Source: Rhynchopus sp. YZ270_cl-10
Taxonomy: Eukaryota; Euglenozoa; Diplonemea; Diplonemida; Diplonemidae
Assembly: GCA_964035575.1 (NCBI GenBank)
Contig: OZ037915.1
Span: 496,001-560,000 of the forward strand
Length of the DNA: 64,000 bases
Direction: 5' to 3'
A program made the translations under genes and the position numbers. The stretch's first letter is position 1, and each line of letters opens with the position of its first letter. The notes beneath the pieces are model-generated. The model ran no database searches and was not told the DNA's origin. It was given only the letters and a program-made list of their open reading frames with translations. Of this stretch, positions 32,842 through 43,580 are shown piece by piece.

Positions 32842-33328
32842 GGGGAAAAAAAAGCACAACAAAAGAAAGAAAGCAGACTATTTTGAAGGGAAACTCTGAT
32901 ACGTTGGGTGCTGATACAACCCCGTGGGGCTTTGAAAGTTTGTTTTGTGTTGTTTTATTTTATTTTTTTGCTACCTCTGTTTGTTTTTTGTATTGGATTT
33001 CACTGTAGCAAAAACCCCGTGGGGCTGTTTGCTGTTCGCTGTTCGCTGTTTGGCTTTTAAAATATAAAAAGAAAATCTTAAGAACTATCCTTTGGTTCAT
33101 ACAGACCCGAGGCAGAGTGACCACTCATCTTATACTTCTCAATCATCGCAGTCCTTCTGGAACCCGGGTCTCAGTTGTGGTGCGGGTTTTCACAGACCTT
33201 TCTTTTTATGATAAATTGTTGGAGTAGTGTAGTTGCCTCGGTTGTGTTGCCACAGTTGTGCAATCTCCACTGTCCATTTTTTTTCCAAAAATTTCCGTAA
33301 AATTGGGGAAGTCCTTCTACTCTACAAG

Positions 33329-33396
33329 CACCTGATTTTGACCCGAGTTCGGCGGTGTTCGGTGTTGGGTGGAAGGTGCTAGGCCAAAATCAGGTG
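33329..33396. repeat. 68-bp palindromic repeat, copy 2
   Basis: Arms CACCTGATTTTGAC and GGCCAAAATCAGGTG are inverted; same end sequence as 3414-3510. Confidence 0.65.
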
Positions 33397-33744
33397 TAAT
33401 AAGGGTGTGTAGTCAGAGAGAGGAACAATATAATAATGCATTTTTATTTTTTGCTTCTGCTAATCTCTGGTCGGAACAGTGCAGTGTTTGCGCACTCAAA
33501 TTACTTTTTGTTTTACCAAAAAAATTGTAGGAAAATCCAAAAAGAGAAAAAACATAGAAAATTATATCAGAGCCCAAAAAATCTTTGTTGTCTGGTTTCT
33601 TTTCTTTTTGCACGTCTTTTTTTTGAGGGGGAAAAGATGGGGTTGTCTGTGTGTACGAAGAAAACAAAATGGAAGAGAGGAAGAATAGTACTGGCCTTTT
33701 GTTGCATTTACATTTTTTTTTTTTGTTGTTGTTTTACTTTTTTT

Positions 33745-33832
33745 CCGCCTGATTTTTACCCCCGCACATAGGCCACGTACAGGCGCGTATACGGTCCTAT
33801 ACGCGCCCATACGCGGGGTAAAAATCGGGCGG
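33745..33832. repeat. 88-bp palindromic repeat, copy 3
   Basis: Arms CCGCCTGATTTTTACCCC and GGGGTAAAAATCGGGCGG. The core GGCCACGTACAGGCGCGTAT is shared with CLU intron 4 (4273-4336, opposite strand). Confidence 0.65.
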
Positions 33833-33933
33833 TTTTTGATGAAAACACAAAAAAAAAGGCTTTTTTAGCTGTTGCTAGTAGAGGGTGTTCTGCTTATTCT
33901 CAAGACAAGCAATATGAAAAAATAAAAAAAAAA

Positions 33934-33970
33934 GATGGCGATTATTCCAAGCTTCTCATGATTGGTCACC
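33934..33970 (+). repeat. Hairpin-GTCACC motif, copy g
   Basis: Stem changed to CCAA/TTGG on both sides, keeping pairing, followed by TCACC. This is the most diverged copy. Confidence 0.5.
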
Positions 33971-34871
33971 CTTTTAAAAAACATTTTTTTGAAAAGATCA
34001 GTCTCGCACAATATCCATGGGACAAACGCTTTTGTTTTGTTTTTTTTTTGAAAAAAGAAAAGAAAATATTTTTTTGCGAGAGTTGTTTACCGCTCTCACT
34101 AGAATGTGCACATTACCAAAAAACTCCAAAAGCTTTTTTTGCAGGCCTAATTTAAGTTTATTCCCCTCGAAACAGGAAAAAAACTCAAAAAAAAACCTCC
34201 TCAAAAAACTTGACGCTTCTGTTATGCGCATGGAAAGTGTCGAAGTCGTTTTTTTCTTTTCTCTTTTTTCTTTTGTACCGTCAGGAAATCCTCCATTTTT
34301 TTGTGATCATATATGACCACACCACCTCCGGGAAGTGGAAAAATTTCGCAAACTCATTTCCAAAAACGGTTTTAAAAAAAGAGAAATAAAACTGCATAGG
34401 TGGTTGATATAAAGAGTGTATATTAGAGGTAGCCTTTTGTGAGTTTGTGATGGAAGGTTCAAATATTCAATAAGCGCGAAACGCTGATAGAAAAGATGGT
34501 TTGATGAGATGATCGAAGCAACACCAACACGTACACCTCTGGGATACGATATGACACAGACCCTTTTGAGGAGTCTTGTGCTTAAGCTACACGGTTGGCG
34601 CTTTGTCAGGGACTGACCAAATGCTAATTATTTTTTCATCAAAGAATTTTTTGAAAAAGAGTGCAAACACACCTCTACAGGGAAAACTGTTGCACCTCAT
34701 TTAAAAAAAAAATCTTGACTTTGAAAATGCAAAGCGTTTCTCGTAGTGTACCGTGGAGTCGCTGACCCTATGGGGTACCCTGGGTAAGGGGGGTGGAGCA
34801 ACCAATGCTGCATCCATTTCGAGGTTGACATCTTGATGTGCCCTTCTCTCAAAAGAAAAATAAAAGAAAAG

Positions 34872-34912
34872 GTTTATAAGATGATCCTAAGCCTCTCGTG
34901 CTTAATCACCTT
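34872..34912 (+). repeat. Hairpin-GTCACC motif, copy b
   Basis: Differs from copy a (8863-8903) only at one base in the 3' stem (GCTTAA). Confidence 0.7.
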
Positions 34913-35921
34913 AGTCACCTTGCAAAAAAGGGGGGTTGTCAAAAGTCTGGATCTTTCTTCAACCCGCAAAGTTAGTAAGGGGGGAAGTATGGGGTTTGTT
35001 CTGCATAATTTATGTGGAAACAGTGTCACATTTAAGTGGGTTTTTGACAAAGAACAAAAATGAGAGGAGAGTTTTGTGGATGAACTTAGCCTTATTCTCA
35101 TCTAAATCCGATATTATTTTTCACCATGTCGGTCATGAAAAAACAAAACACAATGACGGGAGAGGGAGGAAAAAGAGAACACGGTAAAAGAACAGGTAGC
35201 ATGGAGGGGTTTTGTGTTTGGCGCAAAGGAACGTAAAAAACGCAAAAAAAAAACCACATTTTTTACACCATTGAGGTGTTTGCACGCCCTTTTTCAGACT
35301 CAACATAACGGAAAATAATTTATTCAGTGCCGTTGAGGTAGAAACACCCCAAGGGGTGTGTGTATACCCGTATTGTTATTTCCCCCCTATACTTATCCTA
35401 TCCAAAAGGTGACCACCATCACCCAGCCAAGAACGGAAGCTTATCGTAAACTACACAAAAGAGTGGAAAAAAAAAGAAAAAAAAAACACAGTGTGTCTAG
35501 TAAAGACAACACAAAGAGCTATCTATCTCAAAAAAGAAGAAGGAAAAAAAAAAAACGGAAAAACGGAAATGGAGAAATGGGTGGGCGGGGGCGAAGGGAG
35601 GCGAAAGCGTGTGAGGAAGGTTGCGCAAAGAAAATAAAAAGGGGGGGTTTTTTTTCTCAGTGCACAAAAATCTTGGGTACTGTTTTGTGTGTCAAAGTGG
35701 CAAAAAAAAAAGAACATAGAGGACACACATCAATAACATAGACAAATGAACCAAAAGACAAACTATTTTGTAAATTTTTTTTTTGAAACACGGAAGTTAA
35801 TTCGTGTCTAATTTTGTCTACAGGGCTCCGCTAGCGATATCAACTATTCAATTCAAAATAAGGGGGAACATGGTTTAGTAAAAAAAATTCCATATTCACC
35901 TGTGCAGCCTAATCAATCGTT

Positions 35922-38900
35922 TCAAATAGACACCTTCCCGTTGGGGTCGTGTCCATTCGAGTTAGGGTCGCACAATTGTTGGTCGTCGAGGTGCATGGCA
36001 TCCTCGAGATCCTGCAGCATGAGCCTGTCACCACGGGGTCCACTTCCGGCCTTCATCTTCAAGGCAAGCATCGAGAGCAGCCCAATCAGGCCCAGCACAG
36101 CAGCAATGATCAGCACAATGCCCCACCACGGGAACGACGAACCGTCCTTGCTGTCCTCGTCAGGCGCCGTCCCCCTGTCGGGAGCGTACGAAGGCGCAAC
36201 CGTCTCCCCCTCCGGCAGCGCTGTCGCAGGAGCCTCCGTGTCTGGCGCATCTGTCACTGCAACTGGCTGTGCCGTCTCCGGCGCGTCTGTTGTGGGTGCA
36301 AGCGACGTACCTGGTGCCAGTGTGCGTGTTGCAGGTGCGCTCGTGTCGGGTGTCTCCGTCCTTGGTGCAAACGTCCTCCCAGCAGGAAGTGCTGTGGGCA
36401 CAGCGGTCTCAGGTGCGTCAGTTGCAGGTGCGGATGTTGCAGGTGCATCGGTCGCGGGTGCAGTGGTCTCGGGTGCCAGAGTCTTGCCGGCAGGAAGTGC
36501 TGTGGGCATTGCTGTCTCAGGCGCACGTGTGCGTGGTGCCTGTGTCCGTGGTACCGATGTGGCTGGTGCAGTGGTGTCGGGTGCCAGAGTCTTGCCAGCA
36601 GGAAGTGCTGTGGGCATAGCAGTTGCAGGTGCGTCAGTCGCAGGTGCCGTTGTTGCAGGGGCACGAGTCTCAGGTGCAGTGGTCTCAGGTGCAAGAGTCT
36701 TGCCAACAGGAAGTGCTGTGGGCATTGCTGTCTCAGGTGCACGTGTGGGTGGTGCATCCGTGAGAGGAGCCAATGTTGCGGGTGCACGAGTGGCAGGTGG
36801 CATCGTCTTTCCTGCAGGAAGTGCTGTGGGCACAACAGTCTCAGGTGCGTCAGTTGCAGGTGCGGATGTTGCGGGTGCACGAGTCTCAGGTGCAGTGGTC
36901 TCAGGTGCCAGAGTCTTGCCAACAGGAAGTGCTGTGGGCATTACTGTCTCAGGTGCCTCTGTTACCGGAACCTTAGTTGTGGGCGGGCGAGTCTCAGGTG
37001 CACGTGTGAGAGGTGCATCTGTGACTGGGGCAGATGTTGCGGGTGCAGTGGTCTCAGGTGCCAGAGTCTTGCCAGCAGGAATTGCAGTCGGTGTGGCGGT
37101 CTCAGGTGCACGTGTTGCAGGTACCTCCGTTGTGGGTGGTCGAGTCTCAGGTGCACCTGTGAGAGGTGCCTGTGTCAACGGTGCCTCAGTACTGGGCGCA
37201 GTTGTCTCAGGAGCCAGTGTCTTCCCTGCTGGTACAGAGGTCGGCGTTGCTGTCTTGGGTGCGTCTGTCGCAGGCACCTCTGTGGTGGGTGGGCGTGTCT
37301 CAGGTGCAGTGGTGAGCGGAGCGTTCGTGTCAGGAGCACTTGTGGACGGTGCATCTGTCTTGGGTGCAACCGTCACAGGTGCCATTGTTGCTGGAGCATC
37401 CGTCTCGGGTGTACCTGGTGCCATTGTGCCGCACTGCTCAGTGTTGCTGCGGATGTACGTGCGTGCAAACTTCCCTGCACACGTCACACTTCCCCAGTCC
37501 TTTGCCGCACAGGATCCAGGGTTCAGTGCCGCAGACACCTCAGCCTTGTCGGCGTAGCTCCACTGTGTCCAGCTCAGCTTCACACCCAAAGAGCCTGCGT
37601 TGTTGAACAGGTCGAGGAACTGCTTCGCCTCCGTCAGGTACGGACCACCGTCACCGCTTGCCTGTGAGGATCCCCACTCAGACACGAAGATCGGGATCTG
37701 GGATGCGTACTGTGTCACACGTGACGTGAGGCTCATGTGCGAACCTGCGTAGAAGTGGAACACGTACATCACGTTGTGTGGTGCGTTCACAGGTGTTGCA
37801 GCAGCCTGGTCGATCTCCTGACTCCACGTTGGTGTGCCTGCAAGGATCACAGTCTCAGTGTCAATCGCACGGATCACACCAATGATCCTGTTGTGGTAGG
37901 ACACAACCTCACTCCAGGACACACCGTTGGGCTCGTTTGCAATCTCGAACAGAACGTGGGTCTCGTCCTTCAGTTTCGTCGCCATCTCAGTCCAGAACGC
38001 GTCAGCACCCGAGTACTCAGGGTCGTTCGGGTTTCCAGGGCTCAGCATGTGCCAGTCCACAATCACGTAGATGCCAAGTTCCTTGCACCACTGCACAATG
38101 TTCAGCATGGTGTCCTTCTGGGAAGGGTCGTGTGCGTATCCACCCTCACCAATGTACATGGCAGCACGGAACACGTTGATGCCCCAGTCCTCCACAAGGT
38201 GCTGGATGCTCGCCTTCGAGTAGCAGTCGGGGAACCAGTGCAGACCGTGCGAGCTCATACCCATCAGCTGCACAGTCTCGCCGTCCTTCCCAACAAGCTG
38301 CAGTCCACCAGACCCACCAAGACGCAGCTTGCCGTGGCATGTCGCAAACCCTGTGCTGTCCACTGCAAGTGTGTCCTCGTCCATGCCTGCAGGCAGGGCA
38401 CAGGTGCTGCTGCCACCTCCTCCACCACCACCACCCTGGAAGTTGCAAGAGTCCTGTGAAGCACAGCAGCACTTGCACCAGCACTCAGATCCGTCATCAG
38501 TGCCACAGTTCGCCCCGTTGCTTGTCCATGAGCAGTCACACCCAGATGTGTCAGAGGGACATGTCACAGACGAAGAAGGAGCGTCAGTGGTCGCAACAGG
38601 CATTGGTGTTGGTGCAGCAGTCGACCACGTTGGCATGTCTGTCGGAGGTGCGTCAGTTGCGCCAGGAACACTTGTCTGTGGTCCGCACTGCTCAGTGTTG
38701 CTGCGGATGTACGTGCGTGCAAACTTCCCTGCACACGTTACACTTCCCCAGTCCTTTGCCGCACAGGATCCAGGGTTCAGTGCCGCAGACACCTCAGCCT
38801 TGTCGGCGTAGCTCCACTGTGTCCAGCTCAGCTTCACACCCAAAGAACCTGCGTTGTTGAACAGGTCGAGGAACTGCTTCGCCTCCGTCAGGTACGGACC

Positions 38901-41141
38901 ACCGTCACCGCTTGCCTGTGAGGATCCCCACTCAGACACGAAGATCGGGATCTGGGATGCGTACTGTGTCACACGTGACGTGAGGCTCATGTGCGAACCT
39001 GCGTAGAAGTGGAACACGTACATCACGTTGTGCGGTGCGTTCACAGGTGTTGCAGCAGCCTGGTCGATCTCCTGACTCCACGTTGGTGTGCCTGCAAGGA
39101 TCACAGTCTCAGTGTCGATCGCACGGATCACACCAATGATCCTGTTGTGGTAGGATACAACCTCACTCCAGGACACACCGTTGGGCTCGTTTGCAATCTC
39201 AAACAGAACGTGTGTCTCGTCCTTCAGTTTCGTTGCCATCTCAGTCCAGAACGCGTCAGCACCCGAGTACTCAGGGTCGTTTGGGTTTCCAGGGCTCAGC
39301 ATGTGCCAGTCCACAATCACGTAGATGCCAAGTTCCTTGCACCACTGCACAATGTTCAGCATGGTGTCCTTCTGGGAAGGGTCGTGTGCGTATCCACCCT
39401 CACCAATGTACATTGCAGCACGGAACACGTTGATGCCCCAGTCCTCCACAAGGTGTTGGATGCTCGCCTTCGAGTAGCAGTCGGGGAACCAGTGCAGACC
39501 GTGCGAGCTCATACCCATCAGCTGCACAGTCTCGCCGTCCTTCCCCACAAGCTGCAGTCCACCAGACCCACCAAGACGCAGCTTGCCGTGGCATGTCGCA
39601 AACCCTGTGCTGTCCACTGCAGGTGTATCCTCGTCCATTCCTGCAGGCAAGGCACAGGTGCTGCTGCCACCTCCTCCACCACCACCACCCTGGAAGTTGC
39701 AAGAGTCCTGTGAAGCACAGCAGCACTTGCACCAGCACTCAGATCCATCATCGGTGCCACAGTTCGCCCCGTTGCTTGTCCATGAGCAGTCACACCCAGA
39801 TGTGTCAGAGGGACATGTCACAGACGAAGAAGGAGCGTCAGTCGTCGCAACAGGCATTGGTGTTGGTGCAGCAGTCGACCACGTTGGCATGTCTGTCGGA
39901 GGTGCGTCAGTTGCGCCAGGAACACTTGTCTGTGGTCCGCACTGCTCAGTGTTGCTGCGGATGTACGTGCGTGCAAACTTCCCTGCACACGTCACACTTC
40001 CCCAGTCCTTTGCCGCACAGGATCCAGGGTTCAGTGCCGCAGACACCTCAGCCTTGTCGGCGTAGCTCCACTGTGTCCAGCTCAGCTTCACACCCAAAGA
40101 GCCTGCGTTGTTGAACAGGTCGAGGAACTGCTTCGCCTCCGTCAGGTACGGACCACCGTCACCGCTCGCCTGTGAAGATCCCCACTCAGACACGAAGATC
40201 GGGATCTGGGATGCGTACTGTGTCACACGTGACGTGAGGCTCATGTGCGAACCTGCGTAGAAGTGGAACACGTACATCACGTTGTGTGGTGCGTTCACAG
40301 GTGTTGCAGCAGCCTGGTCGATCTCCTGACTCCACGTTGGTGTGCCTGCAAGGATCACAGTCTCAGTGTCAATCGCACGGATCACACCAATGATCCTGTT
40401 GTGGTAGGACACAACCTCACTCCAGGACACACCGTTGGGCTCGTTTGCAATCTCGAACAGAACGTGTGTCTCGTCCTTCAGTTTCGTTGCCATCTCAGTC
40501 CAGAACGCGTCAGCACCCGAGTACTCAGGGTCGTTCGGGTTTCCAGGGCTCAGCATGTGCCAGTCCACAATCACGTAGATGCCAAGTTCCTTGCACCACT
40601 GCACAATGTTCAGCATGGTGTCCTTCTGGGAAGGGTCGTGTGCGTATCCACCCTCACCAATGTACATTGCAGCACGGAACACATTGATGCCCCAGTCCTC
40701 CACAAGGTGCTGGATGCTCGCCTTCGAGTAGCAGTCGGGGAACCAGTGCAGACCGTGCGAGCTCATACCCATCAGCTGCACAGTCTCGCCGTCCTTCCCA
40801 ACAAGCTGCAGTCCACCAGACCCACCAAGACGCAGCTTGCCGTGGCATGTCGCAAACCCTGTGCTGTCCACTGCAAGTGTGTCCTCGTCCATTCCTGCAG
40901 GCAGGGCACAGGTGCTGCTGCCACCTCCTCCACCACCACCACCCTGGAAGTTGCAAGAGTCCTGTGAAGCACAGCAGCACTTGCACCAGCACTCAGATCC
41001 ATCATCAGTGCCACAGTTCGCCCCGTTGCTTGTCCATGAGCAGTCACACCCAGATGTGTCAGAGGGGCAGGTCACTGCTGACACGGGGTCTATCGAGAGC
41101 GTCACGCCCAATAGGCAGAGGGAAATGACGAGCTTCCCCAT
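35922..41141 (-). CDS. Membrane-anchored protein with three tandem GH5 cellulase modules
   Basis: 1739 residues. Signal peptide about 1-22. Three near-identical 418-residue units start at 23, 441 and 859 (1254-bp repeat). Each has a 10-Cys segment (SGCDCSWTSNGANC...WCKCCCASQ), an eight-Gly hinge, and a GH5 barrel closely resembling bacterial GH5_2 endoglucanases (VQLMGMSSHGLHWF, VFRAAMY, YVIVDWHM, TWSQ, HFYAG). Acid/base Glu is in IANEPNG (E234, E652, E1070) and the nucleophile in FVSEWGSS (E319, E737, E1155). A Thr/Ala/Pro linker of about 430 residues (repeats of TxAP, likely heavily O-glycosylated) leads to one membrane helix (about 1673-1695) and a 44-residue cytoplasmic tail with DRLMLQDLE, ending KVSI. 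It should cut beta-1,4-glucan at the cell surface. UGA stop. First of five same-strand hydrolase-type genes. Confidence 0.92.
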   Translation of the reverse strand: MGKLVISLCLLGVTLSIDPVSAVTCPSDTSGCDCSWTSNGANCGTDDGSECWCKCCCASQDSCNFQGGGGGGGGSSTCALPAGMDEDTLAVDSTGFATCHGKLRLGGSGGLQLVGKDGETVQLMGMSSHGLHWFPDCYSKASIQHLVEDWGINVFRAAMYIGEGGYAHDPSQKDTMLNIVQWCKELGIYVIVDWHMLSPGNPNDPEYSGADAFWTEMATKLKDETHVLFEIANEPNGVSWSEVVSYHNRIIGVIRAIDTETVILAGTPTWSQEIDQAAATPVNAPHNVMYVFHFYAGSHMSLTSRVTQYASQIPIFVSEWGSSQASGDGGPYLTEAKQFLDLFNNAGSLGVKLSWTQWSYADKAEVSAALNPGSCAAKDWGSVTCAGKFARTYIRSNTEQCGPQTSVPGATDAPPTDMPTWSTAAPTPMPVATTDAPSSSVTCPSDTSGCDCSWTSNGANCGTDDGSECWCKCCCASQDSCNFQGGGGGGGGSSTCALPAGMDEDTPAVDSTGFATCHGKLRLGGSGGLQLVGKDGETVQLMGMSSHGLHWFPDCYSKASIQHLVEDWGINVFRAAMYIGEGGYAHDPSQKDTMLNIVQWCKELGIYVIVDWHMLSPGNPNDPEYSGADAFWTEMATKLKDETHVLFEIANEPNGVSWSEVVSYHNRIIGVIRAIDTETVILAGTPTWSQEIDQAAATPVNAPHNVMYVFHFYAGSHMSLTSRVTQYASQIPIFVSEWGSSQASGDGGPYLTEAKQFLDLFNNAGSLGVKLSWTQWSYADKAEVSAALNPGSCAAKDWGSVTCAGKFARTYIRSNTEQCGPQTSVPGATDAPPTDMPTWSTAAPTPMPVATTDAPSSSVTCPSDTSGCDCSWTSNGANCGTDDGSECWCKCCCASQDSCNFQGGGGGGGGSSTCALPAGMDEDTLAVDSTGFATCHGKLRLGGSGGLQLVGKDGETVQLMGMSSHGLHWFPDCYSKASIQHLVEDWGINVFRAAMYIGEGGYAHDPSQKDTMLNIVQWCKELGIYVIVDWHMLSPGNPNDPEYSGADAFWTEMATKLKDETHVLFEIANEPNGVSWSEVVSYHNRIIGVIRAIDTETVILAGTPTWSQEIDQAAATPVNAPHNVMYVFHFYAGSHMSLTSRVTQYASQIPIFVSEWGSSQASGDGGPYLTEAKQFLDLFNNAGSLGVKLSWTQWSYADKAEVSAALNPGSCAAKDWGSVTCAGKFARTYIRSNTEQCGTMAPGTPETDAPATMAPVTVAPKTDAPSTSAPDTNAPLTTAPETRPPTTEVPATDAPKTATPTSVPAGKTLAPETTAPSTEAPLTQAPLTGAPETRPPTTEVPATRAPETATPTAIPAGKTLAPETTAPATSAPVTDAPLTRAPETRPPTTKVPVTEAPETVMPTALPVGKTLAPETTAPETRAPATSAPATDAPETVVPTALPAGKTMPPATRAPATLAPLTDAPPTRAPETAMPTALPVGKTLAPETTAPETRAPATTAPATDAPATAMPTALPAGKTLAPDTTAPATSVPRTQAPRTRAPETAMPTALPAGKTLAPETTAPATDAPATSAPATDAPETAVPTALPAGRTFAPRTETPDTSAPATRTLAPGTSLAPTTDAPETAQPVAVTDAPDTEAPATALPEGETVAPSYAPDRGTAPDEDSKDGSSFPWWGIVLIIAAVLGLIGLLSMLALKMKAGSGPRGDRLMLQDLEDAMHLDDQQLCDPNSNGHDPNGKVSI

Positions 41142-42850
41142 TACGGCAATGTAAAGAGTTTAGAAAAAGAAATGCAAAAGTTGGTGTTTGAAGAATACTA
41201 TATCTGTGTGGATGAGGCTTGGAGGCACGGAGACAAGCATCGTGGTGACATGAGGAAAAGAATCTCTACTTTTTTTTGGTACTTTTGAAATATTTGACAT
41301 GACGCGCCTGAAAATAGACACTATGATCTGTTGCCACCTGCAGAGTGAGACATCATGGCACACGATTGCTTTGGCTACAGAAGGGGGAAGTGCTGACTTA
41401 TCATTTAGCTAGCATACCACACTTGAGAGACGTGGATCTTTTATCAAAGGATATGAACATGCAGAAGCAAATGAACACAAGCAAACTTAGACCGGCAGCA
41501 TGTTATTAACAAAACTGCGGTCACGCTAAATAAAGGTTGAAAAAGATGGCACGAGCGGAAGAAAGCTCCGCAAAATACCAAGAAGTGCAAGGGAACGGGG
41601 CGGGCGGGGATGATTGGTTGGGTTTTTTTTGAAATGGAAGGAAAGAAGAAGAGAATAACAGAGATTTGTTTTTGTATTTGTGAAAAAACCGAGGTGTTCC
41701 TCGTCTCCTCCTCGCAGACTCGCTTTCACCTTTTTGTTTTGTGCGTAAAGTGTGTAATAAAATAGTCTGTGTCATTTTTTATTACTGCAATACGCTCCCA
41801 CTGACTCCCTGGCAACCTCTTTGAGGCCTAAAAAGAGAGAACAAAAACAGAACTGAGAACTGGTGTCACGAGTCGGCAGAGAAGACTGTAAACATAGATG
41901 GCGCAAAAAAGGATTCAAAACAAAAGGGACAATGATTTTTTTCCCCAAACCAAAGGAAATTGTCAACCTGTCTCCCTACGCATGTGCCCCTGAACAAGGA
42001 GTATGCGGGCAAGAGATTCCTAGAGTATTGTTTCATATACATTCTTTTTCTAACAAAAAGAAGGTATAGAGTCTATAATAGAGGGTGCTAAAAATGTACC
42101 CTTGCTTTTTTTTAAATTATGTTGTTGCCTCCTAGAGTGTGCACAGTCTTTAGTTGCCTCGTCTCCTCTAGTTTTTTTACGTTGTCGTGACGGCACTCAG
42201 CAAAAAGGAAAAAAAAAAAGAAGAACGCTTGAAAAAAAAGGTATGTGTCTTTGATGATAAAAAATGTGCACACATTATGGGCAATGGTTCGTCCTGAGGA
42301 AAACGACTCCATTTGCAATTCAAATACCTATAGGATAATACACACATTTAAATAGGGTTGGTTGTGAAGCCTTTTTGTGGCCACCTTTAAAAAACGGACT
42401 GAGAACGGGAGAATATAGCAAACCAGTAAGATTTGCCAAAAAGAAAGTTGATAGTGCAAAACACCTCTGTTAGACGCAGGTCAACTGACACTCCGTGGGG
42501 TTATCGAACCCCCGGAGTAAAAGAAACAAAATGTGAAAGCAATATGGGACGGAAAGGAACGGTTAAGGTAAAACAAAAAAGTTACTTTGTGTCTCTTTGT
42601 CTCAAAGTTTTCATATTGCATTGAAGCATCCACACACACAAGCACATAAACATTGCATATCTCCAAAAGAAAAGAAACGCAAAAAAAACATCATCCTGAA
42701 AGAGGAATCGTCCTCGCGGACTCAGGTCCTCACAACAAGGTAAAAAGTGGAAAAAAAATGCATGTACCATCCCAGTGAAGACCAAGGGGAGGAATACCCA
42801 TGGTCACATAGAGAAAATAAAATAAAACCAAAATTATATAGTTGTAATGC

Positions 42851-43033
42851 CAACGGTCTCTCAATAGGGTTGGATGGAAGTTGTTTGCAGCAGACACACT
42901 GTCTGGAAGAGACCACAGAAAAGAAAGGAACCGGGGGTTGTGCAGCATCATTGGCAAAAAGCAGACGAGGGTGGCGTGGGTGCGTGGAATTGTATGTTGT
43001 GTTGTGCGCCTCTTTGCCACATCGCCTGTATGT
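42851..43033. repeat. Conserved 183-bp spacer block, copy 1
   Basis: Inverted GGTCTCT...AGAGACC enclosing the CAGACACACTGTCTG hairpin, then GGAACCGGGGGTTGTGCAGC to CACATCGCCTGTATG. Almost identical to 49520-49714, 54752-54945 and 60873-61066, although flanking DNA here is more diverged. It could be a structured RNA or a short mobile repeat. Confidence 0.75.
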
Positions 43034-43055
43034 CATGACAACAACAAGAAAAAAA

Positions 43056-43100
43056 GTTTATCAAAAGATGATCCTAAGCCTCTCTCTGCTTGGTCAACCC
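43056..43100 (+). repeat. Hairpin-GTCACC motif, copy c
   Basis: GTTTATCAAAAGATGATCCT then AAGC-CTCTCTCT-GCTT and GGTCAACC. Confidence 0.6.
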
Positions 43101-43551
43101 TTTTAAAAAAAAATACGCACAAAAGAAAAGAAAGTGAAGTTATTAATGCAGGCACCTCCGACTGACCCACGTACGATGCCAGCCATCCGGATGAAAGCAC
43201 AAGTACCCTGCGGCCAACAACAGAAGATGTAAAGAAAAGCTTTTATAAGATGCATATTTCCCCTCACACATCTTAGAAAAGCATTTTACAATAGAGACGA
43301 ACGATTGATACACAGGGGGGGTGAGAACACGGGGGCTTGGTCACTATGTTATTAAACAGTGTCCACCCCCCCGCCTCTCCAGCTCTCCCACCTCTCACAC
43401 CAAACGTTCTAGAGCGGAAGCTTATATTTACCACACAGATGGGGGGTCAGGGGGAAACTGTGTGTCTGGTCAAAGACAACACAAGAGCTATTTCAAAAAG
43501 AAAAAGAGGGGATTAAAAAAGAGAGAGGGAGAGAGAGAGAGAAATTGGTTT

Positions 43552-43580
43552 GTACCTAAGCCCCTTGTGCTTTGTCACCC
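43552..43580 (+). repeat. Hairpin-GTCACC motif, copy h
   Basis: TACCTAAGC-CCCTTGT-GCTTTGTCACC; a shorter stem than copy a. Confidence 0.5.

Larger units (their letters stand above)
32561..35921. other. Long gene-free stretch with short repeats
   Basis: Holds hairpin-GTCACC motifs (32806-32841, 33934-33970, 34872-34912), an 'AGTAGTGTAGTTGCCTCGG' motif (about 33209-33280) and palindromic repeats at 33329-33396 and 33745-33832. The region at about 35430-35560, 3' of the first GH5 gene, is homologous to 43410-43510 (CGGAAGCTTAT ... AAGACAACACA). No protein-coding gene found. Confidence 0.55.

Noticed and set aside
35922-41141. Calling each GH5 unit a separate gene
   Set aside because: The frame runs without stops through all units, with one signal peptide at the start and one membrane anchor at the end.
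42490-42518. tRNA-like stem-loop: ACTCCG/CGGAGT stem with TTCGATAA loop on the minus strand
   Set aside because: It mimics an acceptor plus T arm, but there are no D or anticodon arms nearby and the T stem closes poorly, so it is not called a tRNA.
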